DNA from: UBA1479 sp002706405
GTDB taxonomy: Bacteria > Pseudomonadota > Alphaproteobacteria > Rhodospirillales > Casp-alpha2
NCBI GenBank assembly: GCA_963972255.1
Contig: CAXATO010000011.1
Location: 1-64,000, forward strand
Direction: 5' to 3'
DNA: 64,000 nt
Of the stretch, positions 34,159 to 45,343 are shown in pieces. The position numbers and the translations under genes are program-made. The notes under the pieces are model-generated. The model searched no databases. It was not told the origin of the DNA and was given only the letters and a program-made list of their open reading frames with translations. The number at the start of each line of letters is the position of its first letter. Positions within the stretch are counted from its first letter, which is position 1.

Positions 34159-36513
34159 ATGGCATCGCTTGTCGCAAGGTTTTTGCCAAAGTACTTGGGA
34201 GTTCTGTTTCTCGGCCTGTTCATCCTGGGGGGCAATGGTGAGGACGTGCAGGCGAACTCGGCGTGGAAGCAGTTGCAGGGCCATTCGGCCTGCGGCGGCG
34301 TTGATCGGGCGGGGAACCTCCAGGAACCCTGCGATTTTCAAAAGGCCACCTACGTCAGGCAGTCCATCAAGACCTGCCCGAAAGGGTCGTTCGCCGATCT
34401 CGGGTCCTGCTGGGCCTGCCCGACGGGCTACGTGCGCAGCGCCCGCAAGGTGACGCATGAACGGGCTTGTCAAAAAAACATTCCGAACAAGACGGGCCCC
34501 GCGACCTTCCTCGGGGCGGTCAAATGCCCGAGCGGTTCCTTCAAGGATGGGCGCAACGGCGGCGAATGCTGGAGCTGCCCCGCGGGCTATGGTCGCACCG
34601 CCGCGAAGGTGGACGCGTGGAATGCCTGCGGCAAGATCGGCAAAAAGGCGACGTCGGCGATCTTCAAAGGACGGCAATGCCCCGATCAGGATGCCTTCCG
34701 CGATCCGCGCAACGGCGGCGAATGCTGGAAATGTCCCGAAGATTACAACCGCACGGCCAACGCCGTGACCGGGGCGCGGGCCTGCAAGACGTCCTTTGCG
34801 TTCGAGCCGGCGATCAGCAAAGGCGACCGCAAGTGCGAACCCAACCAGATTTTCGACATGATCGACGGCGGCACCTGCTGGACCTGTCCGGAAGGGGCCA
34901 AGCGCACCTGGTTCAGCATCAAATCGGCGAAGGCCTGCCGCAACAACAAGATGGAATGGGTCCTGCCCGAACGGGGCAAATACGGCCTGTTCGGCCTTGG
35001 CAGCGGTGCCGATGACATCCTTGCCAAAATCATCGCCGAACGCACGGCGTTGGATGCCCAGATCAAAAAGGCCGCGAAACTGGCCAGCAAGGACCCAGAA
35101 GCGACACTAAAAGCGGCCTGGGACGTCATCGACAACCGGCCGTGGGAAAGTCCCTATCTGTCCGCCGCCCTTGGCGCTGCCGTGATGGATGCCGCCGCCA
35201 AACCCGCCGGTCAGAGGACGGAATCTGAAAAGCAGCTGATGGGGCAGGTCGCCCAGCTTATTCAATGGAACCGGCAGTTCATCGCCTATCAGGCGAAACA
35301 GGCGCATCAAACCTGGGAGATCGCTTCCAAAAAGGCCTACGAGGTCACGGCGAAGAAAATGGGCGCCGCCGTCATCTATTCCGATTCCATGGTCACCCCG
35401 CCCGACTATAATGAGATGCTCGTGGGCTCCATCCAGATGGCGGCCGGCTTCGCCGGACCGGCGGGCAGCGTTCTCATCCCATTGTTTGTCAAACCGGTGC
35501 AAATCGCGACATTTCCTTTCAGGGAAGCGGCACGGAAGGTTGCGGCAGAGGCAGCAAGGAAAGTGGTCGAGACGGCTCTCAAGACGGGTGGAGGCGCCGG
35601 CAGTTGGACAACGTCGGGCGTTGCGACGGCGGCCCTCGGGCCGTTGATGATCGCCATCGCCGCCGGGGTGATCGTGACCATGGAAATCGACAAGTTCATG
35701 GCGTTGGAGAAAGCGGCCGGGAAAATCCAGCAGTCGATCGACATCGCGAACCGTCCTCTCGATCTCAATATCTTTCTGCAGCAAAAAGACGGGCCGGATG
35801 AGTTTTTGTTTCACTGGTCGGCCGTGATCGGCGCCGACACGCGGCCGAGCGCCAACTTCAAAACCCGTCTGGCCGCCTACAAGGCCGGTAAGGACCCGGA
35901 CGCCAAGCCGGCCCCGCCGACCATGCCGACGATCAATCTCGGCAGTAACGTCACCACGAACCAGGCGACGCCGAACGCCGACACCATTGATCCGAGTTCG
36001 ATCAAGATCACCCCCATTCAATCGACCTCCGTGGTCGTGGGCAACCAAGGCCCCGCCGCGGCGCCGATGGCGGACAAAGCCCTGATCGCCGCGATCAAGC
36101 GGCAGCGGTCCCAGCCCAAGGGCACCTTACGGTTCGAGTTGACCAGCGCGCCGGGGCTGTGCCTGAGCAAAAGCGAGGAGCCGACGGAAGCTATGGCCCT
36201 GGCCGACTGTAAGCAGCGGGATACCCTGTGGATCAGGCCAAACGAAAAGCCGAGCGCCCTGGTTTTCGACAGCAAATATTGCGTCGGGGTCGGTGACGCC
36301 AAGCTTCAGGACCGCACGAAGGTGCTGATTTCCAAGTGCCAGAATTCCCCCAACATGCAGTGGGAACTGCAGGCGGACGGCCATGTGAAGATGGTGAAAT
36401 TCGATTTCTGCATGACCGTGATCGACAAGGCGGTCAAAGGGGCAGAGGTTCTCCTGCAGAAGTGCAGCGGAAACCGCCCCCGGCAGATCTGGCGGCCTTG
36501 GGTGGCGGGCTGA
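34159..36513 (+). CDS. Large secreted cysteine-repeat/ricin-type lectin protein, unrecognised
   Basis: From ATG 34159 (AGGAGG at 34145-34150) the product is 784 residues. Residues 1-32 are a signal peptide. Four tandem cysteine modules follow at about 73-104, 123-157, 174-209 and 226-260, each with a leading Cys, then F-x-D, a Gly, CWxCP, a basic/Thr (RS or RT) and a closing AC. A long alpha-helical region includes hydrophobic stretches between about 420 and 530, then a Pro/Thr linker. Residues about 654-784 look like a ricin-type beta-trefoil with QW/IW motifs (NMQWEL, RQIWRPW). I do not recognise the combination. A carbohydrate-binding, possibly membrane-active exported protein is an inference. 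A terminator follows. Confidence 0.75.
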   Translation: MASLVARFLPKYLGVLFLGLFILGGNGEDVQANSAWKQLQGHSACGGVDRAGNLQEPCDFQKATYVRQSIKTCPKGSFADLGSCWACPTGYVRSARKVTHERACQKNIPNKTGPATFLGAVKCPSGSFKDGRNGGECWSCPAGYGRTAAKVDAWNACGKIGKKATSAIFKGRQCPDQDAFRDPRNGGECWKCPEDYNRTANAVTGARACKTSFAFEPAISKGDRKCEPNQIFDMIDGGTCWTCPEGAKRTWFSIKSAKACRNNKMEWVLPERGKYGLFGLGSGADDILAKIIAERTALDAQIKKAAKLASKDPEATLKAAWDVIDNRPWESPYLSAALGAAVMDAAAKPAGQRTESEKQLMGQVAQLIQWNRQFIAYQAKQAHQTWEIASKKAYEVTAKKMGAAVIYSDSMVTPPDYNEMLVGSIQMAAGFAGPAGSVLIPLFVKPVQIATFPFREAARKVAAEAARKVVETALKTGGGAGSWTTSGVATAALGPLMIAIAAGVIVTMEIDKFMALEKAAGKIQQSIDIANRPLDLNIFLQQKDGPDEFLFHWSAVIGADTRPSANFKTRLAAYKAGKDPDAKPAPPTMPTINLGSNVTTNQATPNADTIDPSSIKITPIQSTSVVVGNQGPAAAPMADKALIAAIKRQRSQPKGTLRFELTSAPGLCLSKSEEPTEAMALADCKQRDTLWIRPNEKPSALVFDSKYCVGVGDAKLQDRTKVLISKCQNSPNMQWELQADGHVKMVKFDFCMTVIDKAVKGAEVLLQKCSGNRPRQIWRPWVAG

Positions 36514-36578
36514 GCCGTGACGAGATGATCTCCGGCCCTGGTACCGAATAGCGGCACCGGGGCGGGCAAAGGGACAGG

Positions 36579-36616
36579 AAAGGCCTTGGAAGGGATGCTT
36601 CCGAGGCCTTTTCTTT
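36579..36616 (+). terminator. Rho-independent terminator after the secreted protein gene
   Basis: A 14-base stem (36579-36592 with 36598-36611, one G-U pair) encloses a five-base loop and runs into TTTTCTTT. It lies about 65 bases after the stop codon of the secreted protein gene and before recQ. Confidence 0.9.
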
Positions 36617-36774
36617 GACCTGTGGGCTGCCTGCGCCAGGGCGGTAGGTCCTGGCGCAAAAGACCTGAAAAGCGGAAAAAACCGGGAAAAGTTACTGACT
36701 TTGGTCGCGCTGCCCCCTATCTCAGACAGGGGCCCGGCATTGCGCGGGCGACAACAACGGACCTTCCGGATCAC

Positions 36775-38598
<1,824 letters not shown>

Positions 38599-38637
38599 CC
38601 GATGCCCGCGACAACCAATCCACCACGGGACGCTGCC

Positions 38638-40122
38638 ATGACCGCCATTTCCATTCCCTTCGCCAACAGCTACGCCGCGCTGCCGGACCGGTTCTTCGTG
38701 CGCCAGGCGCCGGACCCGGTGCGCGCGCCGGCGCTGATCCGCCTTAACCGGCCGCTTTGCGATCTGCTGGGCTTGGATGCCGATGCCCTGTCGTCGGACG
38801 AGGGGGCCGCGATCTTTGCCGGCAACGCCGTGCCGGAGGGGGCCGAGCCGATCGCCCAGGCCTATGCGGGCCATCAGTTCGGCGGCTGGGTGCCGCAATT
38901 GGGCGACGGCCGCGCGGTCCTGCTGGGCGAGGTCGTGGGCACGGACGGCCTGCGCCGGGATGTTCAGCTCAAGGGCTCGGGCCGCACGCCGTTTTCACGG
39001 GGCGGCGACGGCCGCGCCGCCCTTGGCCCGGTGCTGCGGGAATACGTCGTCAGCGAAGCCATGCACGCTCTCGGCGTGCCGACCACCCGCGCCCTCGCCG
39101 CCGTGACCACGGGGCAGGACGTGATCCGCGAAGGCTATCTGCCGGGCGCCGTGCTGACCCGCGTCGCGCAAAGCCATGTTCGGGTCGGCACCTTTCAGTA
39201 TTTCGCGGCCCGCCGCGACGAAGAGGCGCTGCGCACCCTGGCGGACTACGTCATCGATCGCCACTACCCTGAGGCGGCCCGGGCCGACAACCCCTATACC
39301 GCGCTGCTGGCGGCGGTGGTCGCGCGTCAGGCTGGCCTGGTCGCCAAATGGTTCGGCCTGGGGTTCATCCATGGGGTGATGAATACGGACAACACCTCGG
39401 TCGCCGGCGAAACCATCGACTACGGCCCCTGCGCCTTCATGGACATCTATCATCCGGGCACGGTCTTCAGTTCCATCGATCATGGCGGGCGTTATGCCTT
39501 CGCCAATCAGCCGTCGATCCTGCAGTGGAACCTGGCACAGCTGGCGCAATGCCTGATGCCGTTGATCGATCCGGACGGCGACAAGGCCCTGGCCTTGGCG
39601 CAAGCCGAGGTCGATGCCTATCCGGCCGCGTTCGAAGCGGCGTTGATCGCGGAATTCCGCGCCAAGCTCGGCCTGGCGACGGCCCAGGACGATGACCTTT
39701 CCCTGGCCACGGACCTGCTGGCCTGCATGGCCGAGGGCGAGGCCGACTTCACCAATACCTTCCGCTATCTCGCCAATCGCATCGAAGCCGACCCCGCCGA
39801 CGATACGGACCCGGCGTCCCTGTTCAACAACCCCGACGCGTTCGAGGCATGGGCCGCCCGCTGGCGGGCGCGCCTGAGCGAAGACGGCCGGGCCGCGGAT
39901 GCCTGCGCGGCTGCCCTGCGCGACAAGAATCCGGCAGTCATTCCGCGCAACCATCTGGTCGAGGCGGCCATCCGCGCGGCCGAGGACAACGGCGATTTCG
40001 CCCCGTTCAACGCCCTGGTCGAGGAAGTCCTGCGCCCCTACGCGACGCGCCCGGCCGGCTCGCGCTATGTGCGCCCGCCCGCCCCCGACGAGGTCGTGCA
40101 GCAGACGTTCTGCGGCACCTGA
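38638..40122 (+). CDS. selO: Protein adenylyltransferase SelO (YdiU/UPF0061)
   Basis: From ATG 38638 the product is 494 residues. It has the SelO pseudokinase hallmarks: QAYAGHQFGGWVPQLGDGRA, QLKGSGRTPFSRGGDGRAAL, IREGYLPGAVLTRVAQSHVRVGTFQY, split here by its GAVLTRVAQSH core, and HGVMNTDNTSVAGETIDYGP, with Asp residues for metal. SelO transfers AMP to protein Ser, Thr or Tyr and is linked to redox stress. It begins 39 bases after the recQ stop on the same strand. An earlier ATG at 38602 is possible but has no clear ribosome site. The C-terminus lacks a Sec codon, as is normal in bacteria. Confidence 0.92.
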   Translation: MTAISIPFANSYAALPDRFFVRQAPDPVRAPALIRLNRPLCDLLGLDADALSSDEGAAIFAGNAVPEGAEPIAQAYAGHQFGGWVPQLGDGRAVLLGEVVGTDGLRRDVQLKGSGRTPFSRGGDGRAALGPVLREYVVSEAMHALGVPTTRALAAVTTGQDVIREGYLPGAVLTRVAQSHVRVGTFQYFAARRDEEALRTLADYVIDRHYPEAARADNPYTALLAAVVARQAGLVAKWFGLGFIHGVMNTDNTSVAGETIDYGPCAFMDIYHPGTVFSSIDHGGRYAFANQPSILQWNLAQLAQCLMPLIDPDGDKALALAQAEVDAYPAAFEAALIAEFRAKLGLATAQDDDLSLATDLLACMAEGEADFTNTFRYLANRIEADPADDTDPASLFNNPDAFEAWAARWRARLSEDGRAADACAAALRDKNPAVIPRNHLVEAAIRAAEDNGDFAPFNALVEEVLRPYATRPAGSRYVRPPAPDEVVQQTFCGT

Positions 40123-40205
40123 CAGGACAACCCGCCGGAAAGGCGTGCGAGCCCGCCCCGCCCGTCGTCTATTGGAAGGAGAGGGCTCGCGGACGAGGCC
40201 GCAGC

Positions 40206-40634
40206 CTATCCCTTGTTGATGGGAATGGACTTGGCACCCTTTTCCTGTGGCGCCGACTTGGCGATCTTGATCGTCAGCACCCCATCCTTGTGGGCGGCGG
40301 AAACCTTCGATTCGTCGGCGTCGGCCGGAAGCCGGAACACCCGCTGGAACTTGCCGTAGGTCCGCTCGGAGAAGAAATAGCTCTTGTTCTCTTTGTGACG
40401 CTCGCTGCGCTTCTCGCCGGTCACCGACAGGCGGCCGTCGTGAACCTCGACGCGGATATCTTCGTCGGAAACCCCCGGAAGTTCGACGCTGATCTCATAG
40501 TAGGACTCGGTCGTCGCGGCTTCCGAACTGGGCGAAAAGAACTCGGCGACCTTCTCACCGACCCGGCGCATCGGTTCGTACATCTGGTTGAACCAGGACG
40601 GAATTGCGGACGAAAAATCGGACTTCTCAACCAT
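40206..40634 (-). CDS. Hsp20/alpha-crystallin small heat-shock protein
   Basis: A 142-residue chaperone with the alpha-crystallin domain: YYEISVELPGVSDEDIRVEV, GRLSVTGEKR, a YGKFQRVFRLP strand and AAHKDGVLTIKI as the family's A-x-x-x-G-V-L element. Such proteins bind unfolding proteins as oligomers and hand them to DnaK. It is alone on the minus strand between convergent selO and the hydrolase-ABC operon. I found no convincing sigma-32 promoter in the 139 bases upstream. Confidence 0.95.
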   Translation of the reverse strand: MVEKSDFSSAIPSWFNQMYEPMRRVGEKVAEFFSPSSEAATTESYYEISVELPGVSDEDIRVEVHDGRLSVTGEKRSERHKENKSYFFSERTYGKFQRVFRLPADADESKVSAAHKDGVLTIKIAKSAPQEKGAKSIPINKG

Positions 40635-40773
40635 CGGTCAAAAATCCCTTTGCTGCATCAAGAACGACAATGGGGCGACGATAAACCGACGCGCGCGGGG
40701 TGCCTTGATTCAGGTCAAAGGATCCCGCCCGGAGTGAACGGAGCCGGACGGCGTGGACCGTTCCGCCGATTGG

Positions 40774-41640
40774 TCAGGCGGACTTGGCGTCGGAAACCTG
40801 TCTGATGAGGCGGATCAGCCCGCGCATCAGGACACCGTCCTCCGATGCCAGTTCGTCGACGATGGTGAAGTGATTCTGGCCGGGAACGACCTCCAGCACG
40901 GCGGGTATGCCGTCATCGGCGACGGCTGCGGCATAGGCCTTGGATTGGCGTTGAAGTTCCGGCAACTCGTCGCCGCCGACGAACAGCAGATGCGGGATCT
41001 TCCGCCGGGGCAGATTGAACAGCGGGCTCAAGCTGGCGATCTCGTCCGCCGTCAGGGACAGGGCATCGTTGATGTAGCTGAGCGCGATCGGGGTCAGGTC
41101 GAAAATGCCGCTGATGGGCAGGACGCCGGCGACGTCCGGGTGACCGGCGGCAAGTGCCGTCAGATGCCCGCCGGCCGACCATCCGCCGACGATGACGGCG
41201 GCGCGGTCGAACCCCAGGTCATCGGCGGAACTCACCAGATAATCGAGCGCTTGGCTGATCTCCTGGACGATCTGGCTGAGCCCGGCGTCGGGCGCCAGGG
41301 TGTAGCCGACGGTCGCGACATTGATGCCGTTGGCGCAGGGGCCGTCGGCGACGAAGGCGAAGATTTCCTTGGTGTTGCGAAACCAGTAGCCGCCGTGGAT
41401 GAAGACGAACAGCGGTGCCGAGGGAATGGTCGCCGGGAAGTAATCGATGCGGTTGTTGGCTTCGGGCCCGTACCGAAGATCAAGCCGCGCCCCCGGCCGG
41501 GCGCGGGTATCCTCGCTGCGGTGGCGCCATCTTTCCACGCGTTCGGCGCTGTCGGTGACGGCGGCGGAGTTATTGTAGGCGGCGTCGATCGCGGCGGGGG
41601 CCATGCCGCGGTAGCTGTTGGCAGTCTGCTTGGTGGGCAT
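40774..41640 (-). CDS. Alpha/beta hydrolase, kynurenine formamidase-like
   Basis: From ATG 41640 the protein is 288 residues. It has HGGYWFRNTKEIFAF, the HGGYW oxyanion motif of arylformamidases and related esterases, GGWSAGGHLTALAAGHPD as the nucleophile elbow with Ser, and a late GQNHFTIV that probably carries the catalytic His. It starts one base after the ABC ATPase stop, so it belongs to the transport operon and probably hydrolyses the imported compound. The substrate is unknown. Confidence 0.85.
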   Translation of the reverse strand: MPTKQTANSYRGMAPAAIDAAYNNSAAVTDSAERVERWRHRSEDTRARPGARLDLRYGPEANNRIDYFPATIPSAPLFVFIHGGYWFRNTKEIFAFVADGPCANGINVATVGYTLAPDAGLSQIVQEISQALDYLVSSADDLGFDRAAVIVGGWSAGGHLTALAAGHPDVAGVLPISGIFDLTPIALSYINDALSLTADEIASLSPLFNLPRRKIPHLLFVGGDELPELQRQSKAYAAAVADDGIPAVLEVVPGQNHFTIVDELASEDGVLMRGLIRLIRQVSDAKSA

Positions 41641-41641
41641 G

Positions 41642-42463
41642 TCAGGCGGCGTCTCCGGTTGCAAGCCGGCGACCCGGCGCGAGGTTGCTGCTGAGCCGCT
41701 GCGCCACGGTGCGGCGAACGGCGTTGAACGGTTCCGACGACACGTCTCGGGGCCGGGGCAGATCGACCGCCATGTCGCAATCGACCCGGCCGGGCCCGGC
41801 GCTCATGACGACGATCCTGTCGGCCAGCACCACGGCTTCCTCGACCGAGTGGGTGACGAAGATGACGGTCAGTTTGGTCTGCCGCCAGATGTCGAGCAGT
41901 TCTTCCTGCAGTTTCGCCCGGGTCAGCGCGTCGAGCGCGCCGAACGGTTCGTCCATCAATAGAATGTCGGTATCGTTGGCGAGAACACGGGCGATGGCCA
42001 CGCGCTGCTTCATGCCGCCGGACAGTTGCGCCGGATAATGGTTGGTGAAGGCGGTCAGGCCGACCATCTCCGTGAACTTGTCGGCGATCCGTTTCACTTC
42101 CTTGGCGCTCATCCCGGCGTGTTTGGGGCCGAAGGCGATGTTCTCATAGACGGTCAGCCAGGGAAACAGGGCGTAGTCCTGAAACACGATGCCGCGGTCC
42201 GGGCCCGGTTCGTGGACGGGGTGGCCGAACACGCTGGCCGTTCCTTCGCTGGCCGTCTCGAAGCCGGCGATGATCCGCAGCAAGGTCGACTTGCCGCAGC
42301 CGGAGGCCCCCAGCAGACAGACGAATTCGCCCTTGTCGATGTCGAGATTGATCCCGCTGAGAGCCAGGATCCGGCCGGTATCGGAATCGAAGGATTTGTT
42401 CAGCCCGGCGATGCGGATGATGGGCGGCGCGCCGGCCGCCTGTGTGTTCTGGGAATCAGACAT
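41642..42463 (-). CDS. ABC transporter ATPase, nitrate/sulfonate/taurine type
   Basis: The 273-residue ATPase has Walker A at LLGASGCGKSTLLRI, the signature LSGGMKQRVAIARVLAND and Walker B at DILLMDEPFGALDALTR. It resembles SsuB/TauB importers and drives the permease encoded upstream, overlapping by eight bases. The operon order is binding protein, permease, ATPase, hydrolase. No Fe-S or C-terminal regulatory domain is added. Confidence 0.93.
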   Translation of the reverse strand: MSDSQNTQAAGAPPIIRIAGLNKSFDSDTGRILALSGINLDIDKGEFVCLLGASGCGKSTLLRIIAGFETASEGTASVFGHPVHEPGPDRGIVFQDYALFPWLTVYENIAFGPKHAGMSAKEVKRIADKFTEMVGLTAFTNHYPAQLSGGMKQRVAIARVLANDTDILLMDEPFGALDALTRAKLQEELLDIWRQTKLTVIFVTHSVEEAVVLADRIVVMSAGPGRVDCDMAVDLPRPRDVSSEPFNAVRRTVAQRLSSNLAPGRRLATGDAA

Positions 42464-43328
42464 GATGTTGAGGGCTCCAGCGCAGCAGGCGGTTGTTAAG
42501 CAGGACGATCAGGCGGTCCGAGAGGAACCCGGTAATCCCGATCACGATCATGCCGGTGATCACCAGGTCGGTGCGCGACAGGGTCCGCCCGTCCATGATC
42601 ACGGCGCCCAGGCCTTCGGGCACGCCGGTCATCTCGCCGACCACGATGAGAATCCAGGCGAACCCGTGGCCGAGGCGCAGGCCGTTGAAGATGTTGGGGG
42701 TGGCCGCCGGCAGCACGACCGAACGGAACAATTGGGAGCCCTTGCAGCCCAGCATGGCGGCCGCTTCGAGCAGGCGCGCATCGACCGATTTCACCCCGAA
42801 CACGGTGTTCAGCAGGATCGGGTAGAAGGCGCCGAGAAACACGAGAAACACCGCCGACTTGGGGCCGAGTCCGAAAAAGATCATCGACAGCGGCAGCCAG
42901 GCGGTGACCGGGACCGGGCGCAGCAGCGACAGGGTCGGATCGAGCATGGCGCGCAGCAGGGGAGAGCGGCCGAGCGCCACGCCCAGGGGAATGCCGACCA
43001 GGGCCGCGACCAGGAACCCGCCGTAGACGCGCTGCAGGGACACCCACAGATGGATCGGCAGGCTGGCGCTGAAGCCATCGTCGTAGATGCCGCCGAAGGC
43101 GAAATCCCACATCATGATGAGAACGTCCGACGGCGGCGGGATCAGCCGGGTTCCGGTCCAGCGGACCATCAAGTCCCAGAACGCGATCAGGGTCAGGGGC
43201 ACGATCAGCCCCAGGCCGATCTTCCGCAGCCGCCTGAGGAAGGCCCGGCTCAAAGCAGGTTGCGCCGGGGACGTGTCCCCGGGCGCAACCGTTTGGCTTT
43301 GAGCGGTGATGTTCATGTCGCTGGCCAT
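42456..43328 (-). CDS. ABC transporter permease, nitrate/sulfonate/taurine type
   Basis: The 290-residue permease has about six membrane helices and an EAA-type loop near the middle-to-end (LLEAAAMLGCKGSQLFRSVVLPAATPNIFNGL, split here by its EAAAMLG core). This is the SsuC/TauC fold used for sulfonates, nitrate, taurine or aromatic acids. It overlaps the ATPase gene and follows the binding-protein gene by eight bases. ATG 43316 is an equal start choice. Confidence 0.93.
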   Translation of the reverse strand: MASDMNITAQSQTVAPGDTSPAQPALSRAFLRRLRKIGLGLIVPLTLIAFWDLMVRWTGTRLIPPPSDVLIMMWDFAFGGIYDDGFSASLPIHLWVSLQRVYGGFLVAALVGIPLGVALGRSPLLRAMLDPTLSLLRPVPVTAWLPLSMIFFGLGPKSAVFLVFLGAFYPILLNTVFGVKSVDARLLEAAAMLGCKGSQLFRSVVLPAATPNIFNGLRLGHGFAWILIVVGEMTGVPEGLGAVIMDGRTLSRTDLVITGMIVIGITGFLSDRLIVLLNNRLLRWSPQHHV

Positions 43329-43336
43329 GTCGACGA

Positions 43337-44302
43337 TTACATGCCCGCGATTTTCTGGACGAAGGCCGGGTTGATGAAGGTCGCGTAATCCGGCAGCTGG
43401 CGGATCTGCTTCTTGTTGAGCATCTGGGTGCCGTAATAGTTGGCCTGTTTAAGGAACAGATCGTCGATCTTCCAGGTCAACTCCACGTTGGGGGCGGCCT
43501 TCTCGATCGACGGTTTCTGCTGACCCAGTTTCTGCATGGCGACGGCGACGAATTCGGCGCGGGTTTTCATGGCGTATTCGGCGGCCTTGCTGTGAATGGT
43601 CAGCAGGGTCATCACCAGTTCCGGATCCTTGTCGATTTTTTCCTGGCTGGTGGTCAGCACCATGTTGAGGGACCCGGTCGGCGTCGAATAGGGATACTCG
43701 ACAATTTTACCGACTCCCTTGGCGAGGCTGATGCCCGGGCCCGGCTCGGCCCCCACATAGGCGTCGAGGTCGCCGCGCTCCAGCGCCGGGGCCATGTCGC
43801 TGAAGGACACGCGGATCGGCTTGATGTCCTTGATGGTCATGCCTTCGGCGCTCAAACGGTCGAGAATCACCACTTCCTGGGTCGAGCCGGGCCAGATGCC
43901 GACCTTCTTGCCCTTCAGGTCCTTGATCGTGTCGAGCCCGGATTTGGCGCCGGAGACCACGGCCATGCCGCGGTTGCAGGCGGCGGCGACGACGACCACG
44001 GGCTCACCGGCGGCGGCCCCCAGGGTGGCGGCGGCAAGGCCGTAAATGCCGAAATCGACGGTCCCGGTCACCACGGCGTTCTTGCCGTCCGTCGGGCTTT
44101 CGAAGGGGATGACTTCGATCTTGTATCCCGCAGGTGCGAACTTCTCGTAGAAATAGGGGGTGATGCCGTGGATCAGCTTGAGCGTGCCGACCTTGATCAC
44201 CCGGTCGGCTGCGGCCGCGGGCGTGGAGGCCGCGGCGGTAAAGGCGCAGAGCGCACCGGCGAGGGCGGCGTGGATAAATTTCCGGCGTGTGGTGCCTGAC
44301 AT
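43337..44302 (-). CDS. ABC transporter substrate-binding protein, Tat-exported
   Basis: The 321-residue protein begins with a twin-arginine signal (TTRRKFIHAALAGALC) and a cleavage site near PAAAA/DRV. The mature part matches SsuA/TauA/NMT1-type binding proteins (VGTLKLIHGITPYFYEKFAPAGY, split; PFESPTDGKNAVVTG). It captures the solute in the periplasm for the permease and ATPase genes that follow. Tat export of such proteins is less common than Sec export. The ligand is not evident. Confidence 0.92.
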   Translation of the reverse strand: MSGTTRRKFIHAALAGALCAFTAAASTPAAAADRVIKVGTLKLIHGITPYFYEKFAPAGYKIEVIPFESPTDGKNAVVTGTVDFGIYGLAAATLGAAAGEPVVVVAAACNRGMAVVSGAKSGLDTIKDLKGKKVGIWPGSTQEVVILDRLSAEGMTIKDIKPIRVSFSDMAPALERGDLDAYVGAEPGPGISLAKGVGKIVEYPYSTPTGSLNMVLTTSQEKIDKDPELVMTLLTIHSKAAEYAMKTRAEFVAVAMQKLGQQKPSIEKAAPNVELTWKIDDLFLKQANYYGTQMLNKKQIRQLPDYATFINPAFVQKIAGM

Positions 44303-44405
44303 GATGATCTCCTGTTGTGGCGGGAAAGGTCCCGCTCGTATGACGCAACGAAGACGTTAGGGTGCAGTGCACAATTTACAAAATTTATTCTTTAAATGTT
44401 TTCCA

Positions 44406-44417
44406 TAAATATATTTA
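44406..44417. promoter_or_regulatory. Candidate LysR operator, TAAATATATTTA palindrome
   Basis: TAAATATATTTA (44406-44417) is a perfect 12-base palindrome eleven bases before the LysR start, in an AT-rich gap of about 126 bases shared with the divergent ABC operon. Flanks CAT and ATG extend it imperfectly. The position suits autorepression and control of the ABC operon. Confidence 0.4.
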
Positions 44418-44428
44418 ATGGGTAAATC

Positions 44429-45343
44429 ATGAAACAGCCCTTGGATCTGCGCCTGCTGCAGGCGTTCATTTTGCTGGTGGAAACGGGCAGCGTGTCGGAA
44501 ACGGCGCGCCGCCTTGGGCGCACCCAACCGGCCGTCAGCCTGCAGATGCGGCGGCTGGAGGAAACGGTCCATGCCAAGCTGTTCACCACGGTCAACCGCA
44601 AGCTGGTGCTGACACCCGATGGGGAGCTTCTGCTCGGCTATGCGCGCACGATCATGAACCTGCAGGAAGAGGTGAAGGTGCGCCTGACCGCGCCCAAGCT
44701 CAGCGGCAAGGTGGTGCTGGGCGTGCCCGACCTGTACGCCGCCTATCTGCTGCCGCCGATCCTGTCCAGCTTCACCAACGCTTTTCCCGATATCGAGGTC
44801 GAACTGCGCACCATGCTGTCGAGCCCGCTGGTCACCCAGTTGAAGCGCGGCGAGATCGACCTTGCCCTGGTGACCGACATGCGGGCCTTCGACGAAGGCG
44901 ACGTGGTCGCCCGCGAGCCCCTGGTCTGGGTCACGGGGGAGGCCCGCTCCCTGCACAACAACAACCCGGTGCCGCTCGCGGTCCTGCCGCCGGGCAACGT
45001 GTTCCGAGACCTTGCGCTTGCGGGCCTCGCGACCATGGGGCGGAAATGGAAGATCGCCTTCGTCAGCGCCGGTATCAGCGGCCTGCAGGCGGCGGTGCTC
45101 AGCGGCAGCGCGGTCAGCGTCGTGGCCAAAAGCTCGGTCATGCCGGGCATGCGGGTGATCGGTGCCGCGGAAAGCTTCCCGGCCCTGCCCGGCGTCGACC
45201 TGGTGCTCTACCGCGCCGGCAAGCGCAACAACACGGCCGCCGACGTGATGGGCGACCTCATCACCGAATACTTCGCGCGCTCCAGCATCGCGCCGGTCAC
45301 GGGCGCGGCCAAGACACAGGCAGGCAGCGGGTCTCACGAATAG
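44429..45343 (+). CDS. LysR-family transcriptional regulator
   Basis: The 304-residue regulator has an N-terminal winged helix (TGSVSETARRLGRTQPAVSLQM, residues about 19-40; ARRLGRTQPAVS is the core) and a binding-protein-like effector domain. It is divergent from the ABC/hydrolase operon, so it probably activates or represses that operon in response to the transported compound. No ribosome site stronger than GGGTAAAT is seen. Confidence 0.9.
   Translation: MKQPLDLRLLQAFILLVETGSVSETARRLGRTQPAVSLQMRRLEETVHAKLFTTVNRKLVLTPDGELLLGYARTIMNLQEEVKVRLTAPKLSGKVVLGVPDLYAAYLLPPILSSFTNAFPDIEVELRTMLSSPLVTQLKRGEIDLALVTDMRAFDEGDVVAREPLVWVTGEARSLHNNNPVPLAVLPPGNVFRDLALAGLATMGRKWKIAFVSAGISGLQAAVLSGSAVSVVAKSSVMPGMRVIGAAESFPALPGVDLVLYRAGKRNNTAADVMGDLITEYFARSSIAPVTGAAKTQAGSGSHE

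Noticed and set aside
40635..40773. Possible sigma-32 promoter for hsp20
   Set aside because: A CCCCAT -10-like word is present but no matching -35 at the right distance.
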